Shown here: positions 18,494 through 27,180 of the stretch, one piece after another
How positions within the stretch are numbered: the first letter of the stretch is position 1
Layout: every line of letters starts with the position of its first letter
Assembly: GCA_022640795.1 (NCBI GenBank)
Contig: JALCCK010000008.1
Coordinates: forward strand, 1-62,344
Reading direction: 5' to 3'
DNA from: Treponema sp.
GTDB taxonomy: Bacteria > Spirochaetota > Spirochaetia > Treponematales > Treponemataceae
DNA length: 62,344 nt
Position numbers and translations under genes: made by a program
The notes under the pieces: model-generated
Database searches by the model: none
What the model was told of the DNA's origin: nothing
The model's input: the letters and a program-made list of their open reading frames with translations, nothing else

Positions 18494-19254
18494 TCTTTCA
18501 AACCGGTATCCCCTTTGACAACCAGGACATTGTGCGACTGTAATATATTTTCCGCTTCTGCAGGAATTTGAACGTCAGTATACACCGCGGAAACCGATTC
18601 ATACGGCAGCAGCGGAACGATACCCTGCTGGTTGAATTTTGCCGATTCGGTTAAAATATTGACCGTGTCGGCCTGTCCGGCCATCACTTTTACTACTTCG
18701 GCACGCAGCATATTATCCGCCGCAAATCCGAAGGCCGGTCGGAATCCGTCGGTTCCGATAAAGAGTTTGTTGACAAAATACGATTTTACGTTGGCCGTCG
18801 CAAGCGGTCCGACCACGACCTGAGAATCAGGCTGATAGTCACCGCCGAGCAGCACGATCCGGCCCCCCGGGCAGTCCCGCACGTAATGCGCGATAAAGGC
18901 GGAATTCGTTACGATGGTCACATCACGCTTATGATGAACAATTTCATCCGCAAGCAGTGCACAGCACGATCCGGATTCAATCATGACCGTTTCTCCGTTT
19001 TTAACGGTTCCGGCGGCGGCCCGGGCTATTATCCGCTTCTGGTCATAGTGAAAGGCAAGCCGGTAATTAATATCATCCTGAGAACACAACACCGCAGCAC
19101 CATGTTCCCTTTTTATGAGTCCGCGGCTTTCCAGCGTATCAAGATCTTTTCTGATTGTTACCTTTGAAACGCCGAACAGATCGGACAGTTTTGAAACTTC
19201 AACCTTTTTATCGTTTGTAAGCAGTGAAAGAATCCGTTCATATCTGTTTTTCAT
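18484..19254 (-). CDS. DeoR-family sugar-phosphate-responsive repressor
   Basis: A 256-aa regulator: N-terminal DeoR HTH (YERILSLLTNDKKVEVSKLSDLFGVSKVTIRKDL, split here into the helix-turn-helix at about 20-40) followed by REHGAAV and a DeoR C-terminal sensor with IESGSCCALLADEI and FIGTDGF. ATG 19254 is used because CCGGAGCC lies seven bases upstream; an in-frame ATG at 19287 lacks a site. It follows the activase gene after 83 bp on the same strand. It probably senses a phosphorylated intermediate of the glycyl radical pathway; that is inference. Confidence 0.88.
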   Translation of the reverse strand: MKNRYERILSLLTNDKKVEVSKLSDLFGVSKVTIRKDLDTLESRGLIKREHGAAVLCSQDDINYRLAFHYDQKRIIARAAAGTVKNGETVMIESGSCCALLADEIVHHKRDVTIVTNSAFIAHYVRDCPGGRIVLLGGDYQPDSQVVVGPLATANVKSYFVNKLFIGTDGFRPAFGFAADNMLRAEVVKVMAGQADTVNILTESAKFNQQGIVPLLPYESVSAVYTDVQIPAEAENILQSHNVLVVKGDTGLKEKT

Positions 19255-19337
19255 AGACAGGCTCCGGGAAACAGGGATAAAAGACAAGCGGGAACCATTT
19301 TTCCGGCTTTGTATTGCATAGTATTCTACCGGAAAAT

Positions 19338-20255
19338 CTAAAAAAATGCATCAATTCCGTTCACGATAAGCGTCTGATGAAAATCGTTCAGATCCGATTC
19401 GTTCAGTGCCGGAACGTCGGTATAGGCATAATTTCTTCCGAGCATTTCATATTTTTTCTCGCCGAACTGATGAAACGGCAGCAGCTGCACTTTTTCTGCA
19501 CCGGCATTCCGCAACAACACGGCGAACTGTTCCGCGTCAGCAATCGTATCGTTAAATCCGGGAATAACGGGAAGCCGCGGAAGTACTTCTTTTCCCGAAG
19601 TCAGCGCAGTCTTCAGATTTTGCAACGGCAGCCGGTTTGATACGCCGGTACCGTTTTTATGTTTGCCGTCATCCCACTGTTTAATATCAAACAGAAACAG
19701 GTCGACCCACCGGCAGGCCTGCTGAAACAATAACGGTGCAACAAAACCGGTCGTTTCGACAGCGGTATGAATATCGTGTTCTTTCAGTCCCTGCAAAATA
19801 TTCAGTGCAAATGCTGCCTGCAACAGCGGTTCTCCACCGGAAAGCGTGACACCTCCGCCGCTCTCCGTATAAAATTCGCGGTCCTGAAGACACACGGCAA
19901 GCACGTCCCCGACGGTTCTTCGTTCCCCTTCCCGGGTGAGCGCCTGACCGGGACAGCAGTCACTGCAGCTGCCGCATCCGGTACATTTTTTCTCATCAAT
20001 TCGAATTCCCAGTTCAGACGTCATCAAAATCGCCCGTTCCGGACAGACCGATACACACGCGGCACAATACAGGCATTTTTCCCGGTCCCACAGAATCTGT
20101 ACGCGCCCGGACTGACTTTCGGGATTTGCACACCACCGGCAGCGCAGCGGACATCCTTTGAGAAAAACTGTTGTACGAATACCAGGGCCGTCATGTAAAC
20201 AGAATTTCTGAATATTAAAAATCAGTCCTGTTCTGCCATCGTCATTTTCCACCAT
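19338..20255 (-). CDS. Glycyl-radical enzyme activating protein (radical SAM)
   Basis: A 305-aa radical SAM activase that installs the glycyl radical on the partner enzyme. The SAM cluster motif is CPLRCRWC (Cys 35, 39, 42). It is followed by a two-cluster ferredoxin insert (CLYCAACVSVCP and CTGCGSCSDCCP), as in PflC/YbiY/HpdA-type activases and unlike PflA. ATG 20255 is followed at once by GTG 20252, which has the better distance to GAAGG. It is divergent from the glycyl radical enzyme across 165 bp and upstream of the DeoR gene. Confidence 0.92.
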   Translation of the reverse strand: MVENDDGRTGLIFNIQKFCLHDGPGIRTTVFLKGCPLRCRWCANPESQSGRVQILWDREKCLYCAACVSVCPERAILMTSELGIRIDEKKCTGCGSCSDCCPGQALTREGERRTVGDVLAVCLQDREFYTESGGGVTLSGGEPLLQAAFALNILQGLKEHDIHTAVETTGFVAPLLFQQACRWVDLFLFDIKQWDDGKHKNGTGVSNRLPLQNLKTALTSGKEVLPRLPVIPGFNDTIADAEQFAVLLRNAGAEKVQLLPFHQFGEKKYEMLGRNYAYTDVPALNESDLNDFHQTLIVNGIDAFF

Positions 20256-20270
20256 CAGCCTTCATTTTCA

Positions 20271-20375
20271 ATACTAGCATGTCTAACTGCAAAAGTAAAC
20301 AAAAAAATTACGAATGAAATAAATGTCAATAAAAAAGCTATTTTTATTGACATATTATGGTTATTGACCTAGAAT
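20271..20375. promoter_or_regulatory. Divergent promoter region with a 13-bp inverted repeat
   Basis: ATGTCAATAAAAA (20323-20335) and TTTTTATTGACAT (20341-20353) are perfectly complementary around AGCTA. Rightward promoter for the glycyl radical gene: TTGACA (20347-20352), 17 bp, TAGAAT (20370-20375), so the right arm holds the -35 box. Leftward promoter for the activase: TTTACT (20299-20294), 17 bp, TAGTAT (20276-20271) with an extended TGC. The inverted repeat is the obvious candidate operator for the adjacent DeoR protein. It shares the ATGTCAAT...ATTGACAT core with the fabH/VOR site but with a wider spacer. Confidence 0.65.
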
Positions 20376-20420
20376 AAAATTACGTACGAAATAATATAAA
20401 CTTACAAAAGAAGAAAACAC

Positions 20421-22826
20421 ATGAACACGCATTTCGGTAAACTGACGCCTCGAATGGCGGAATTCAGACAGGAACTGATTGATGCCCAGCCGCAGATCTG
20501 CGTAGAACGGGCGGTAATCACGACAAAAACATATCAGGAAAATCAGGATCAGCCGCTCGCGCTTAAACGGGCACTGATGCTGAAAAATATCCTGCAGGGA
20601 ATGTCTATTTTCATTGAACCGCAGACACTGATTGCCGGGAATCAGGCTTCGGCGAATAGAAGCGCTCCGATATTTCCCGAATATGCAATGAAATGGGTTA
20701 TCGACGAACTTGATTCATTCGAACACCGCGACGGTGATATATTCTTTATTACAGAAGAAAACAAGCAGAAACTTCGCGATATTGCCCCGTTCTGGGAGCA
20801 TAATACGCTGCTGGACAAAGGGCTGGCCGCTTTCCCGCCTCATTCCAAACTTTACTACGATCTGGGCATTATAAAATCGGAAGGCAACATCACGTCGGGA
20901 GATGCACATTGCGCGGTTGCCTATGAGAAGCTGCTGAACAGAGGTCTCAAAGATTACGAATGGCGGACACAGAAAAAAATCACGACGCTGGATCTGACTG
21001 ATTACCGGAATATTCACAAAAGTTATTTTTACCGGGGAATTCTGATCGTTATTACGGCGGTAAAAGATTTTGCCGCGCGGTATGCGGATCTGGCCGAAAA
21101 AACGGCGGCAGCGGAACCGGATCAAAAACGAAAAGGGGAGCTGCAGGAAATGAGTCGTATACTGCACAAAGTACCGTACGAACCTGCGGAGACGTTCAGA
21201 GAAGCCGTACAGAGTCTCTGGCTGGTTCATCTGATTCTTCAAATCGAATCAAACGGGCACAGTCTTTCCTACGGAAGAATGGATCAGTACCTGAATCCGT
21301 ATTATGAACGGGACATCGCCGCCGGACGCATCACGGAAGACGGGGCGGACGAACTGCTGTGCAATCTCTGGCTTAAAACATATACGATCAACAAAATCCG
21401 CTCCTGGAGCCACACACAGTTTTCCGCCGGCTCGCCGCTGTACCAGAATGTAACCATCGCCGGGCAGACGCCGGACGGCAAAGACGCGACGAATCATACA
21501 TCATGGTTGATTCTCAGAAGCGTCGCCCAATGCCATCTGACGCAGCCGAATCTCACCGTCAGGTATCATCACGGGCTGACCGCCGCGTTTATGAACGAAT
21601 GCATGGAAGTCGTAAAATGCGGCTTCGGTATGCCGGCGTTCAATAATGACGAAATAATTATCCCGAGTTTTATCGAAAAAGGGGTAAAACCTGAAGATGC
21701 GTACAATTACAGTGCCATCGGATGCGTGGAAACGGCGGTACCCGGTAAATGGGGATACCGTTGCACCGGCATGAGTTTTCTGAATTTTCCCAAATCACTC
21801 CTGATTGCGATGAACGACGGAACCGATCCGGCCTCAGGAACAAAACTCTGCTACGGCACTGGTCATTTCAGCAAATTTACCAGCTTCGATCAGGTCATGA
21901 AAAGTTGGGATAAAGTCATTCGTGAAATGTGCCGGCAATGTACTATCATAGATGCAACCTGCGATATGGTTCTGGAAAAAGATACTGCAGATATTCTGTG
22001 CTCGGCACTAACAGATGACTGTATTGAACGGGGACTGAACATGAAAGAAGGCGGAGCCGTCTACGATTTTATCAGTGATCTGCAGGTCGGCATCGCGAAT
22101 CTGGCAGACAGTCTTGCGGCAATAAAGAAAGTTGTATTTGAAGACAAAAAAGTAACACCGGCAGAATTATGGGATGCGCTCCGGAGCAATTTCGTCGGAA
22201 AACGGAACGAGTATATCAGAACGCTGCTGCAGGATGCCCCCAAGTACGGGAACGACAACGATTATGTCGATCAGCTCGTAGTACAGGCATATACCAGCTA
22301 CATCGACGAAATGAAAAAATACCACAATACCCGGTTCGGCAGAGGACCGATCGGTGGTATTTATTATGCCGGAACATCATCCATCTCAGCGAATGTTCCC
22401 CAGGGAGCAGGGACACTCGCAACACCGGACGGCAGAAAGGCCGGCGAACCGCTTGCAGAAGGCTGTTCACCCAGCCATGCGGCAGACAGGAATGGCCCTA
22501 CCGCGGTATTCAAAAGTGTGTCGAAACTCCCGACAAGAGAAATCACCGGCGGCGTACTGTTGAATCAGAAAGTAACACCGCAGCTGCTTGCAAAAGAAGA
22601 AAATAAGCAGAAACTGATTGCACTGCTCCGTACGTTTTTCAACAGACTGCACGGATACCATGTACAGTTCAACGTGGTAAGCCGCGCGACACTGCTGGAT
22701 GCACAGATTCATCCGGAATATCACAGGGATCTGATAGTACGGGTCGCCGGATACAGCGCGTTCTTTAATGTGCTTTCCAGAAAAACACAGGATGATATTA
22801 TAGCAAGAACCGAACAGGTAGTATGA
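20421..22826 (+). CDS. Glycyl radical enzyme, PflD/YbiW-like lyase
   Basis: An 801-aa glycyl radical enzyme. The thiyl Cys is at about residue 435 in AIGCVETAVPGK and the glycyl radical Gly at 777 in RVAGYSAFF. GCVE with a following Glu marks a dehydratase/lyase-type member, not pyruvate formate-lyase, which has adjacent Cys residues. The neighbouring FSA-type aldolase and kinase are the E. coli YbiW/PflD-like context. Recent work, as I recall it, assigns such enzymes to ring opening of 1,5-anhydrohexitol 6-phosphates; I treat this as a hypothesis. AAAGAAG precedes the ATG. Confidence 0.9.
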   Translation: MNTHFGKLTPRMAEFRQELIDAQPQICVERAVITTKTYQENQDQPLALKRALMLKNILQGMSIFIEPQTLIAGNQASANRSAPIFPEYAMKWVIDELDSFEHRDGDIFFITEENKQKLRDIAPFWEHNTLLDKGLAAFPPHSKLYYDLGIIKSEGNITSGDAHCAVAYEKLLNRGLKDYEWRTQKKITTLDLTDYRNIHKSYFYRGILIVITAVKDFAARYADLAEKTAAAEPDQKRKGELQEMSRILHKVPYEPAETFREAVQSLWLVHLILQIESNGHSLSYGRMDQYLNPYYERDIAAGRITEDGADELLCNLWLKTYTINKIRSWSHTQFSAGSPLYQNVTIAGQTPDGKDATNHTSWLILRSVAQCHLTQPNLTVRYHHGLTAAFMNECMEVVKCGFGMPAFNNDEIIIPSFIEKGVKPEDAYNYSAIGCVETAVPGKWGYRCTGMSFLNFPKSLLIAMNDGTDPASGTKLCYGTGHFSKFTSFDQVMKSWDKVIREMCRQCTIIDATCDMVLEKDTADILCSALTDDCIERGLNMKEGGAVYDFISDLQVGIANLADSLAAIKKVVFEDKKVTPAELWDALRSNFVGKRNEYIRTLLQDAPKYGNDNDYVDQLVVQAYTSYIDEMKKYHNTRFGRGPIGGIYYAGTSSISANVPQGAGTLATPDGRKAGEPLAEGCSPSHAADRNGPTAVFKSVSKLPTREITGGVLLNQKVTPQLLAKEENKQKLIALLRTFFNRLHGYHVQFNVVSRATLLDAQIHPEYHRDLIVRVAGYSAFFNVLSRKTQDDIIARTEQVV

Positions 22827-22911
22827 GACAGTTGCAAAAGTCTGTCAACTTTCGTAACCAGGATTCGCGGCCGCCGTGCCGCGTACCGACAAGGTTTTAT
22901 AAGGAGGAAAA

Positions 22912-23598
22912 ATGAAATTACTGGTGGACTGTGCGGATATAGAAAAGATAAAAAAGATGTATGAATTTTACCCGGTGGACGGCGTAACGACGAATCCGTC
23001 CATACTTGCGGCGACCGGTAAAGCACCGTATACCGTTTTAAAAGAAATACGGGAATTTATCAGGTCGCAGGGAGAACTCCATGTGCAGGTCGTTGCCGGT
23101 TCGGCTGTCGGAATGGTCGAAGACGGGTATCGTATTACGCAAATACTCGGCAAAAATACATTCATCAAAATTCCCGCCGTTCCGGAAGGATTTAAAGCCA
23201 TGAAACGGCTCTGTAACGAAGGTTTCGCAATCACCGCAACCGCGGTGTATACGCCGATGCAGGCCTATCTGGCAGGAAAATGCGGAGCCGTTTATGCAGC
23301 CCCGTATGTCAACAGAATCGACAATTTCGGATATGACGGAATCCAGACTGCAAAAGAGATTCATGACATTTTCAAAAAAAATATGATGAAAACTGAAATA
23401 CTTGCGGCAAGTTTTAAAAACTCACAGCAGGTGCTCGATCTGTGCAAATACGGTGTAGGATCAGCAACGCTGGCACCGTCCGTGCTGGAAGGTCTGGTAA
23501 AAAATCAGGCGATCACCGCTGCCATTGCTGATTTTTCAAACGATTTTTCCCGATTACCCGGATGCGAGGGAAAAACGATGAGTACCTGCCTGTCATAA
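22912..23598 (+). CDS. fsa: Fructose-6-phosphate aldolase / TalC-type transaldolase
   Basis: A 228-aa class I aldolase of the FSA/TalC family. VDGVTTNPSIL opens the barrel, the Schiff-base Lys is in FIKIPAVPEGFKAM (about residue 85), and YVNRIDNFGYDG matches the FSA active-site region. FSA cleaves or forms fructose 6-phosphate-like sugars and prefers hydroxyacetone as donor, giving 1-deoxy sugars. It lies 85 bp after the glycyl radical gene with AAGGAGG before the ATG, and 10 bp before the kinase, so all three are one operon. A product of the radical enzyme is its likely substrate. Confidence 0.92.
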   Translation: MKLLVDCADIEKIKKMYEFYPVDGVTTNPSILAATGKAPYTVLKEIREFIRSQGELHVQVVAGSAVGMVEDGYRITQILGKNTFIKIPAVPEGFKAMKRLCNEGFAITATAVYTPMQAYLAGKCGAVYAAPYVNRIDNFGYDGIQTAKEIHDIFKKNMMKTEILAASFKNSQQVLDLCKYGVGSATLAPSVLEGLVKNQAITAAIADFSNDFSRLPGCEGKTMSTCLS

Positions 23599-23608
23599 GG
23601 AATCAAAA

Positions 23609-24508
23609 ATGAATGTTTTGACGATAGATATCGGTGGTTCGTTCACAAAATACGCCTGCATGCAGACAGATCTGCAGAAAAATTACCGTATTCTGCACCG
23701 GGGTAAAATCGCAACGCCGCAGGACGGCAGAAAATCTTTACTGGAAGCACTCGGAAAAATCTATGATCATATGCCGGATGTTTCCGGCATCGCTCTGTCG
23801 CTGCCCGGAATTATAGATTCTGAACGCGGGTACTGCAGCATGGGCGGCGCACTGCGGTATAACGATGATTTCTATCTTAAAGACGCGCTGGGAAAACGCT
23901 GCCCTGTAACGATATACATGGAAAATGATGCCAAATGCGCTGCAATGGCTGAAGCTGCGGTCGGAAGTCTTAAAGATGTCTCTGACGGGTTTGTCCTCAT
24001 CCTCGGAACCATGATCGGCGGCGGATTTATAAAAAACCATACGTTGTATAAGGGAACCCATTTTTCTGCAGGAGAAGTTTCCTATATAGCGACGATGCGC
24101 AGCGGAAAGCCTTCCTGCAAAAACGTATGGGGAAACAGATGCGGCACTCCCCGTCTGTGCAAAATGTATGCACAAAAGAAAAATCTAAAACAGGCTGAAG
24201 TAAACGGATTCATCGTATTCCAGGCAATCAACAATCAGGATGCTGACGCGCTTGCCTGCCTCGACTGCTATACGAACGAAATCGCCGTGCAGATATTCAA
24301 TTTACAGACGATTCTTGATCCAGAACGATTTGCCATCGGCGGCGGCATCAGCACCGAACCGGTCTTTATCGAATACATAAAGAAAAATCTTGATGCATTA
24401 TATTCCGTCTGCCCGTACAACATTCCCCATGCGGAAGTCGTCAGCTGTACGTTCCAGCATGATGCAAATCTGATCGGCGCTTTACAGTGTTATCTGGCAA
24501 ACTGCTGA
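23609..24508 (+). CDS. ROK-family sugar kinase
   Basis: A 299-aa ROK protein without a DNA-binding domain, so a kinase. LTIDIGGSFTKYACM is the phosphate-binding start, MENDAKCAAMAEA the catalytic-loop motif and LILGTMIGGGFI the second phosphate loop. The usual ROK zinc motif (CxCGxxGCxE) is missing; the region reads CKNVWGNRCGTPRLC instead. Third gene of the glycyl radical operon, it probably makes the 6-phosphate that feeds the lyase. Its last 19 bases overlap the converging DUF72 gene. Confidence 0.88.
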   Translation: MNVLTIDIGGSFTKYACMQTDLQKNYRILHRGKIATPQDGRKSLLEALGKIYDHMPDVSGIALSLPGIIDSERGYCSMGGALRYNDDFYLKDALGKRCPVTIYMENDAKCAAMAEAAVGSLKDVSDGFVLILGTMIGGGFIKNHTLYKGTHFSAGEVSYIATMRSGKPSCKNVWGNRCGTPRLCKMYAQKKNLKQAEVNGFIVFQAINNQDADALACLDCYTNEIAVQIFNLQTILDPERFAIGGGISTEPVFIEYIKKNLDALYSVCPYNIPHAEVVSCTFQHDANLIGALQCYLANC

Positions 24509-25296
24509 TTTTTGCCGAGCAGTTCCTGCAGCGTCCCGGCATTGGCGGCTGCAGCTCCTTCGGGATGATTATTGAAAAAAACATGGACCAGCTTCGTCTG
24601 CGCGGCAACTTTCTGTACGAGCAGGACCAAATCGGAAAGTTCTTTCATGCTGTAAAAATACCGATAGCGGTCACGTCCGTTATGCTCCGATTTTCCATAC
24701 CAGTTCAGGGAATTCCTTCCGTGGAACCGTATATACCCGCGTTCCCCGGTAACCACGGCAGCCATTTCCGGCAGCGCCTTTAACTGCGGCATATCGCACA
24801 TACAGATACCGCAGTTCCGCTTTGTAAGTCCCGCATAGACCCGGTCGGTAAACCATTCGCGGTGCCGGAATTCGACAACCGCCGGAATATCAGGAAAAGC
24901 GGCAAGCAGATTCGCCAGATAAATCCGGTTATCGGGGATATAGTGAAAACTTTGGGGAAACTGAAAAAGAACGGCGGAAAGTACGCCGGCGTTCCGAAGC
25001 GGGAGCAAAGCGTCCATAAAATGCGGAACATCAAGCCGCCAGGCGGCAGAAACTTCATGCGTAAATATCCGGGGAGCCTTTACGGCAAACAGGATTTTCC
25101 CGCCGGATTTTTTCAGCATTCCGCGCAGCTGCGAATCCGTCGGCATTCTGTAAAACGTATTGTCAACTTCAATCGCACCGAAATGAGCCGCATAGTACGC
25201 GAGAAATTCATCGCGCGGAAGTTCCGGCGGATAAAAAGATCCTTTCCATTCAGCATAATCATAACCGCATGTTCCGCAAACAATCGTTCCCGGCAT
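24490..25296 (-). CDS. DUF72 (YecE-like) protein
   Basis: A 268-aa TIM-barrel protein of unknown function. VCGTCGYDYAEWKGSFYPP, YYAAHFGAIEVDNTFYRMP, VEFRHREWF and YIRFHGRN are the family blocks. ATG 25296 is supported by GGAGGTG five bases upstream and the family N-terminus; the frame upstream is umuC shadow. The start overlaps the umuC stop by one base (TAATG), so it is translated with the Y-family polymerase. A link between DUF72 and DNA damage tolerance is suggested only by this arrangement. Confidence 0.88.
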   Translation of the reverse strand: MPGTIVCGTCGYDYAEWKGSFYPPELPRDEFLAYYAAHFGAIEVDNTFYRMPTDSQLRGMLKKSGGKILFAVKAPRIFTHEVSAAWRLDVPHFMDALLPLRNAGVLSAVLFQFPQSFHYIPDNRIYLANLLAAFPDIPAVVEFRHREWFTDRVYAGLTKRNCGICMCDMPQLKALPEMAAVVTGERGYIRFHGRNSLNWYGKSEHNGRDRYRYFYSMKELSDLVLLVQKVAAQTKLVHVFFNNHPEGAAAANAGTLQELLGKNQQFAR

Positions 25297-26585
25297 TACG
25301 ACACCTCCGGAAGATCCGCCAGGCGGGTCGTATACTCCGGTGAAAGAAACGAGCGGTTCATCATCCATGCAGCGGCGGATCCGTCTTTTTGTACATCTTT
25401 CACCTGATTGCGGATTCCCGTATGCAGTGTTCCTCTTCCGTACTTTCTGCAGATTTGATCGCAGGCTTTCATAACCGCCGCCGTTTTTTCCCGGTACAGA
25501 TCCGTATCGGTGGCGAATAATTCCTGCTGGTCGATTCTGTCCGGTTCAAGCATCAGCAGATTTATCATAATCTTGCGATATGAAAAGCCGCTCCGGTAAA
25601 CGGAATGCAGCAGCTTTATCGCTGCACCCAGGATATCCGGCAGATAGCTTGTCGGAACAGACAGTACGGCAGCGGCACTATTGCGGTACGTTTTCGTGCT
25701 GTCGGATATATCATAGGGCCGGGCAGTCATCACCGAGACGGAAACGGTTCTGCAGGCGGAATTTTCATTGCGCATCCGTTCGACCGCCAGCTGCGTATAT
25801 TCGGAAAGCGCCGTTTCAATCTCCCTGATGTCGGTCATTCCGCGGGCAGACGATCTGCTTACGGTAATATTCTTCCTGCAGGAAATATCCGCCAGCGCAA
25901 GGCTCGGCGTTTCATTCAGCTCGCGAACCGTTTTATAGCCGGTTATCGTCAGATATTTTTTCGCCCGGGCGAGCGGAAAATTTTTAAGATCGAGCGCGGT
26001 CTTCACGCCGTTGCGGGCAAGCAGCGCTTCTTTCGATTTTCCGATACCCCAGATATCTGAAGCGGGACAGGTTCGCAGTATATCGGTATGATCGATCTTA
26101 TTCCAGTCACAGATTCCGCCGTAAAGTTTGGCACGTTTGTTACATAATTTTGCGAGCGTCTTGGTAGGCGCAATACCGACCGAAACCGGAATATGTATCT
26201 GCTGCCGGACCGCACTTCGTATGGATTCCGCAAGTTCCGTATAATTTTCATCCGCCCAGTCGGGAAATAAAAGAAAACTCTCATCGATGGAATACTGTTC
26301 CACTTCTGCACAAAACGAATCATACAGTAAATTGACCCGCCGGCTGATGTCGGCATACAGCGTATAATTCGAACTGAAAACGAAAACGCCTTTCGTCTTA
26401 TAGTCATACTTCATTTTAAAATACGGATCGCCACGGTGGAATCCGAGCGACTTGCACTGCCGGTTCAGCGAAATAGTCACCCCGTCGTTGTTCGACAAAA
26501 CGGCTATCGGCTTTTCACGAAGATCGGGGCGGAAAATCTGTTCACAGGCAGCATAGAAACTGTCGGCATCGATATGGAATATCAT
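25296..26585 (-). CDS. umuC: Y-family DNA polymerase V subunit UmuC
   Basis: A 429-aa translesion polymerase. The metal-binding motifs are HIDADSFYAACEQIF at the start and YSIDESFLLF near residue 100; ISVGIAPTKTLAKL-like sequence and the GIGKSKEALLARNGVKTALDL helix-hairpin-helix region follow, then the little-finger domain (RSSARGMTDIREIETAL). Length matches UmuC. The ATG overlaps the UmuD-like gene stop by four bases (ATGA), giving an umuDC order. No frameshift or lost motif. Confidence 0.93.
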   Translation of the reverse strand: MIFHIDADSFYAACEQIFRPDLREKPIAVLSNNDGVTISLNRQCKSLGFHRGDPYFKMKYDYKTKGVFVFSSNYTLYADISRRVNLLYDSFCAEVEQYSIDESFLLFPDWADENYTELAESIRSAVRQQIHIPVSVGIAPTKTLAKLCNKRAKLYGGICDWNKIDHTDILRTCPASDIWGIGKSKEALLARNGVKTALDLKNFPLARAKKYLTITGYKTVRELNETPSLALADISCRKNITVSRSSARGMTDIREIETALSEYTQLAVERMRNENSACRTVSVSVMTARPYDISDSTKTYRNSAAAVLSVPTSYLPDILGAAIKLLHSVYRSGFSYRKIMINLLMLEPDRIDQQELFATDTDLYREKTAAVMKACDQICRKYGRGTLHTGIRNQVKDVQKDGSAAAWMMNRSFLSPEYTTRLADLPEVS

Positions 26586-26929
26586 AGCATCCTCACCACC
26601 GCCGATACGATGCCGAACAGCCGGACCATCCGCCGGACATTGCCGCTGTCGTCGACATAGCAGAACTCTTTTGCATCGGATTCGTCTTTCAGCAGCCGGA
26701 CACAGCGGAAATCGGATTCATCGACAACGACCGCAATTTTACCGGGAAGCGGGTGCAGGGAACAATCGACTATCAGCATATCGCCGCGGACTATATGCTC
26801 CGATTCCAGTGCCTCTCCTTCATACCGCATGGCAAACGTAGCCGCCGGATGCGTGATTAAAAGCGAGTTAAAATCAAAGGTATTCTGTTCGTATCCCTGC
26901 GCGGGAGACGGAAACCCGGTCATCTGCAT
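26582..26929 (-). CDS. umuD: UmuD-prime-like subunit, catalytic residues lost
   Basis: A 115-aa protein (from ATG 26929) aligning with E. coli UmuD from about residue 23 onward: MTGFPSPAQGYEQ matches CGFPSPAADYVEQ around the Cys24-Gly25 cleavage site. The nucleophile Ser60 (GDSM) is Ala here (GEAL), and Lys97-Lys98 (FTVKKL) are Val-Arg (FRCVRL). It therefore looks like a subunit made directly in the shortened UmuD-prime form, unable to self-cleave. The start is fixed by the promoter: a TTG at 26965 that opens the frame is the -35 box itself. The RNA start falls at or next to the ATG, so the mRNA is probably leaderless. Confidence 0.8.
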   Translation of the reverse strand: MQMTGFPSPAQGYEQNTFDFNSLLITHPAATFAMRYEGEALESEHIVRGDMLIVDCSLHPLPGKIAVVVDESDFRCVRLLKDESDAKEFCYVDDSGNVRRMVRLFGIVSAVVRML

Positions 26930-26934
26930 ATCCA

Positions 26935-27022
26935 GTATAGTATACAAACATATAGCATCTGTCAATAAATAAATACGGTTTCACACCTATGCGGTAAAAG
27001 GATTATGAATTATAGTATACTA
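26935..27022. promoter_or_regulatory. umuD promoter and paired TATAGTATAC elements
   Basis: Leftward promoter: TTGACA (26965-26960), 17 bp, TACTAT (26942-26937), with the start expected at about 26930. The -10 box lies inside GTATAGTATAC (26935-26945), a near-perfect palindrome. The same TATAGTATAC core recurs at 27011-27020 inside the perfect palindrome TAGTATACTA (27013-27022). Two copies 75 bp apart flanking an SOS-type operon are candidate damage-response operators. No E. coli-type CTG-N10-CAG LexA box is present. Confidence 0.55.
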
Positions 27023-27180
27023 AGGAAGCCGCAGATTGCCGCAGCAGGCTGCTTACCAAACTGCGATCCGCGCCATCACGATTTCGTCGTGTACTGAGTG
27101 GAATTTATTTACGTGCACGCTTCAGCGTGCTGTTGATCCATGGCGCGTGGCTACCGCCGGGGTTTTTAAGGAGGAATTGC

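Noticed and set aside
26921..26932. E. coli-type LexA box in CTGGATATGCAG
   Set aside because: Spacing between CTG and CAG is six, not ten bases, and it overlaps the start codon.
26929..26965. A longer UmuD starting at TTG 26965
   Set aside because: The TTG is part of the TTGACA -35 box with a TACTAT -10 box 17 bp on; translation cannot start upstream of the RNA start, and the extra residues do not match UmuD.
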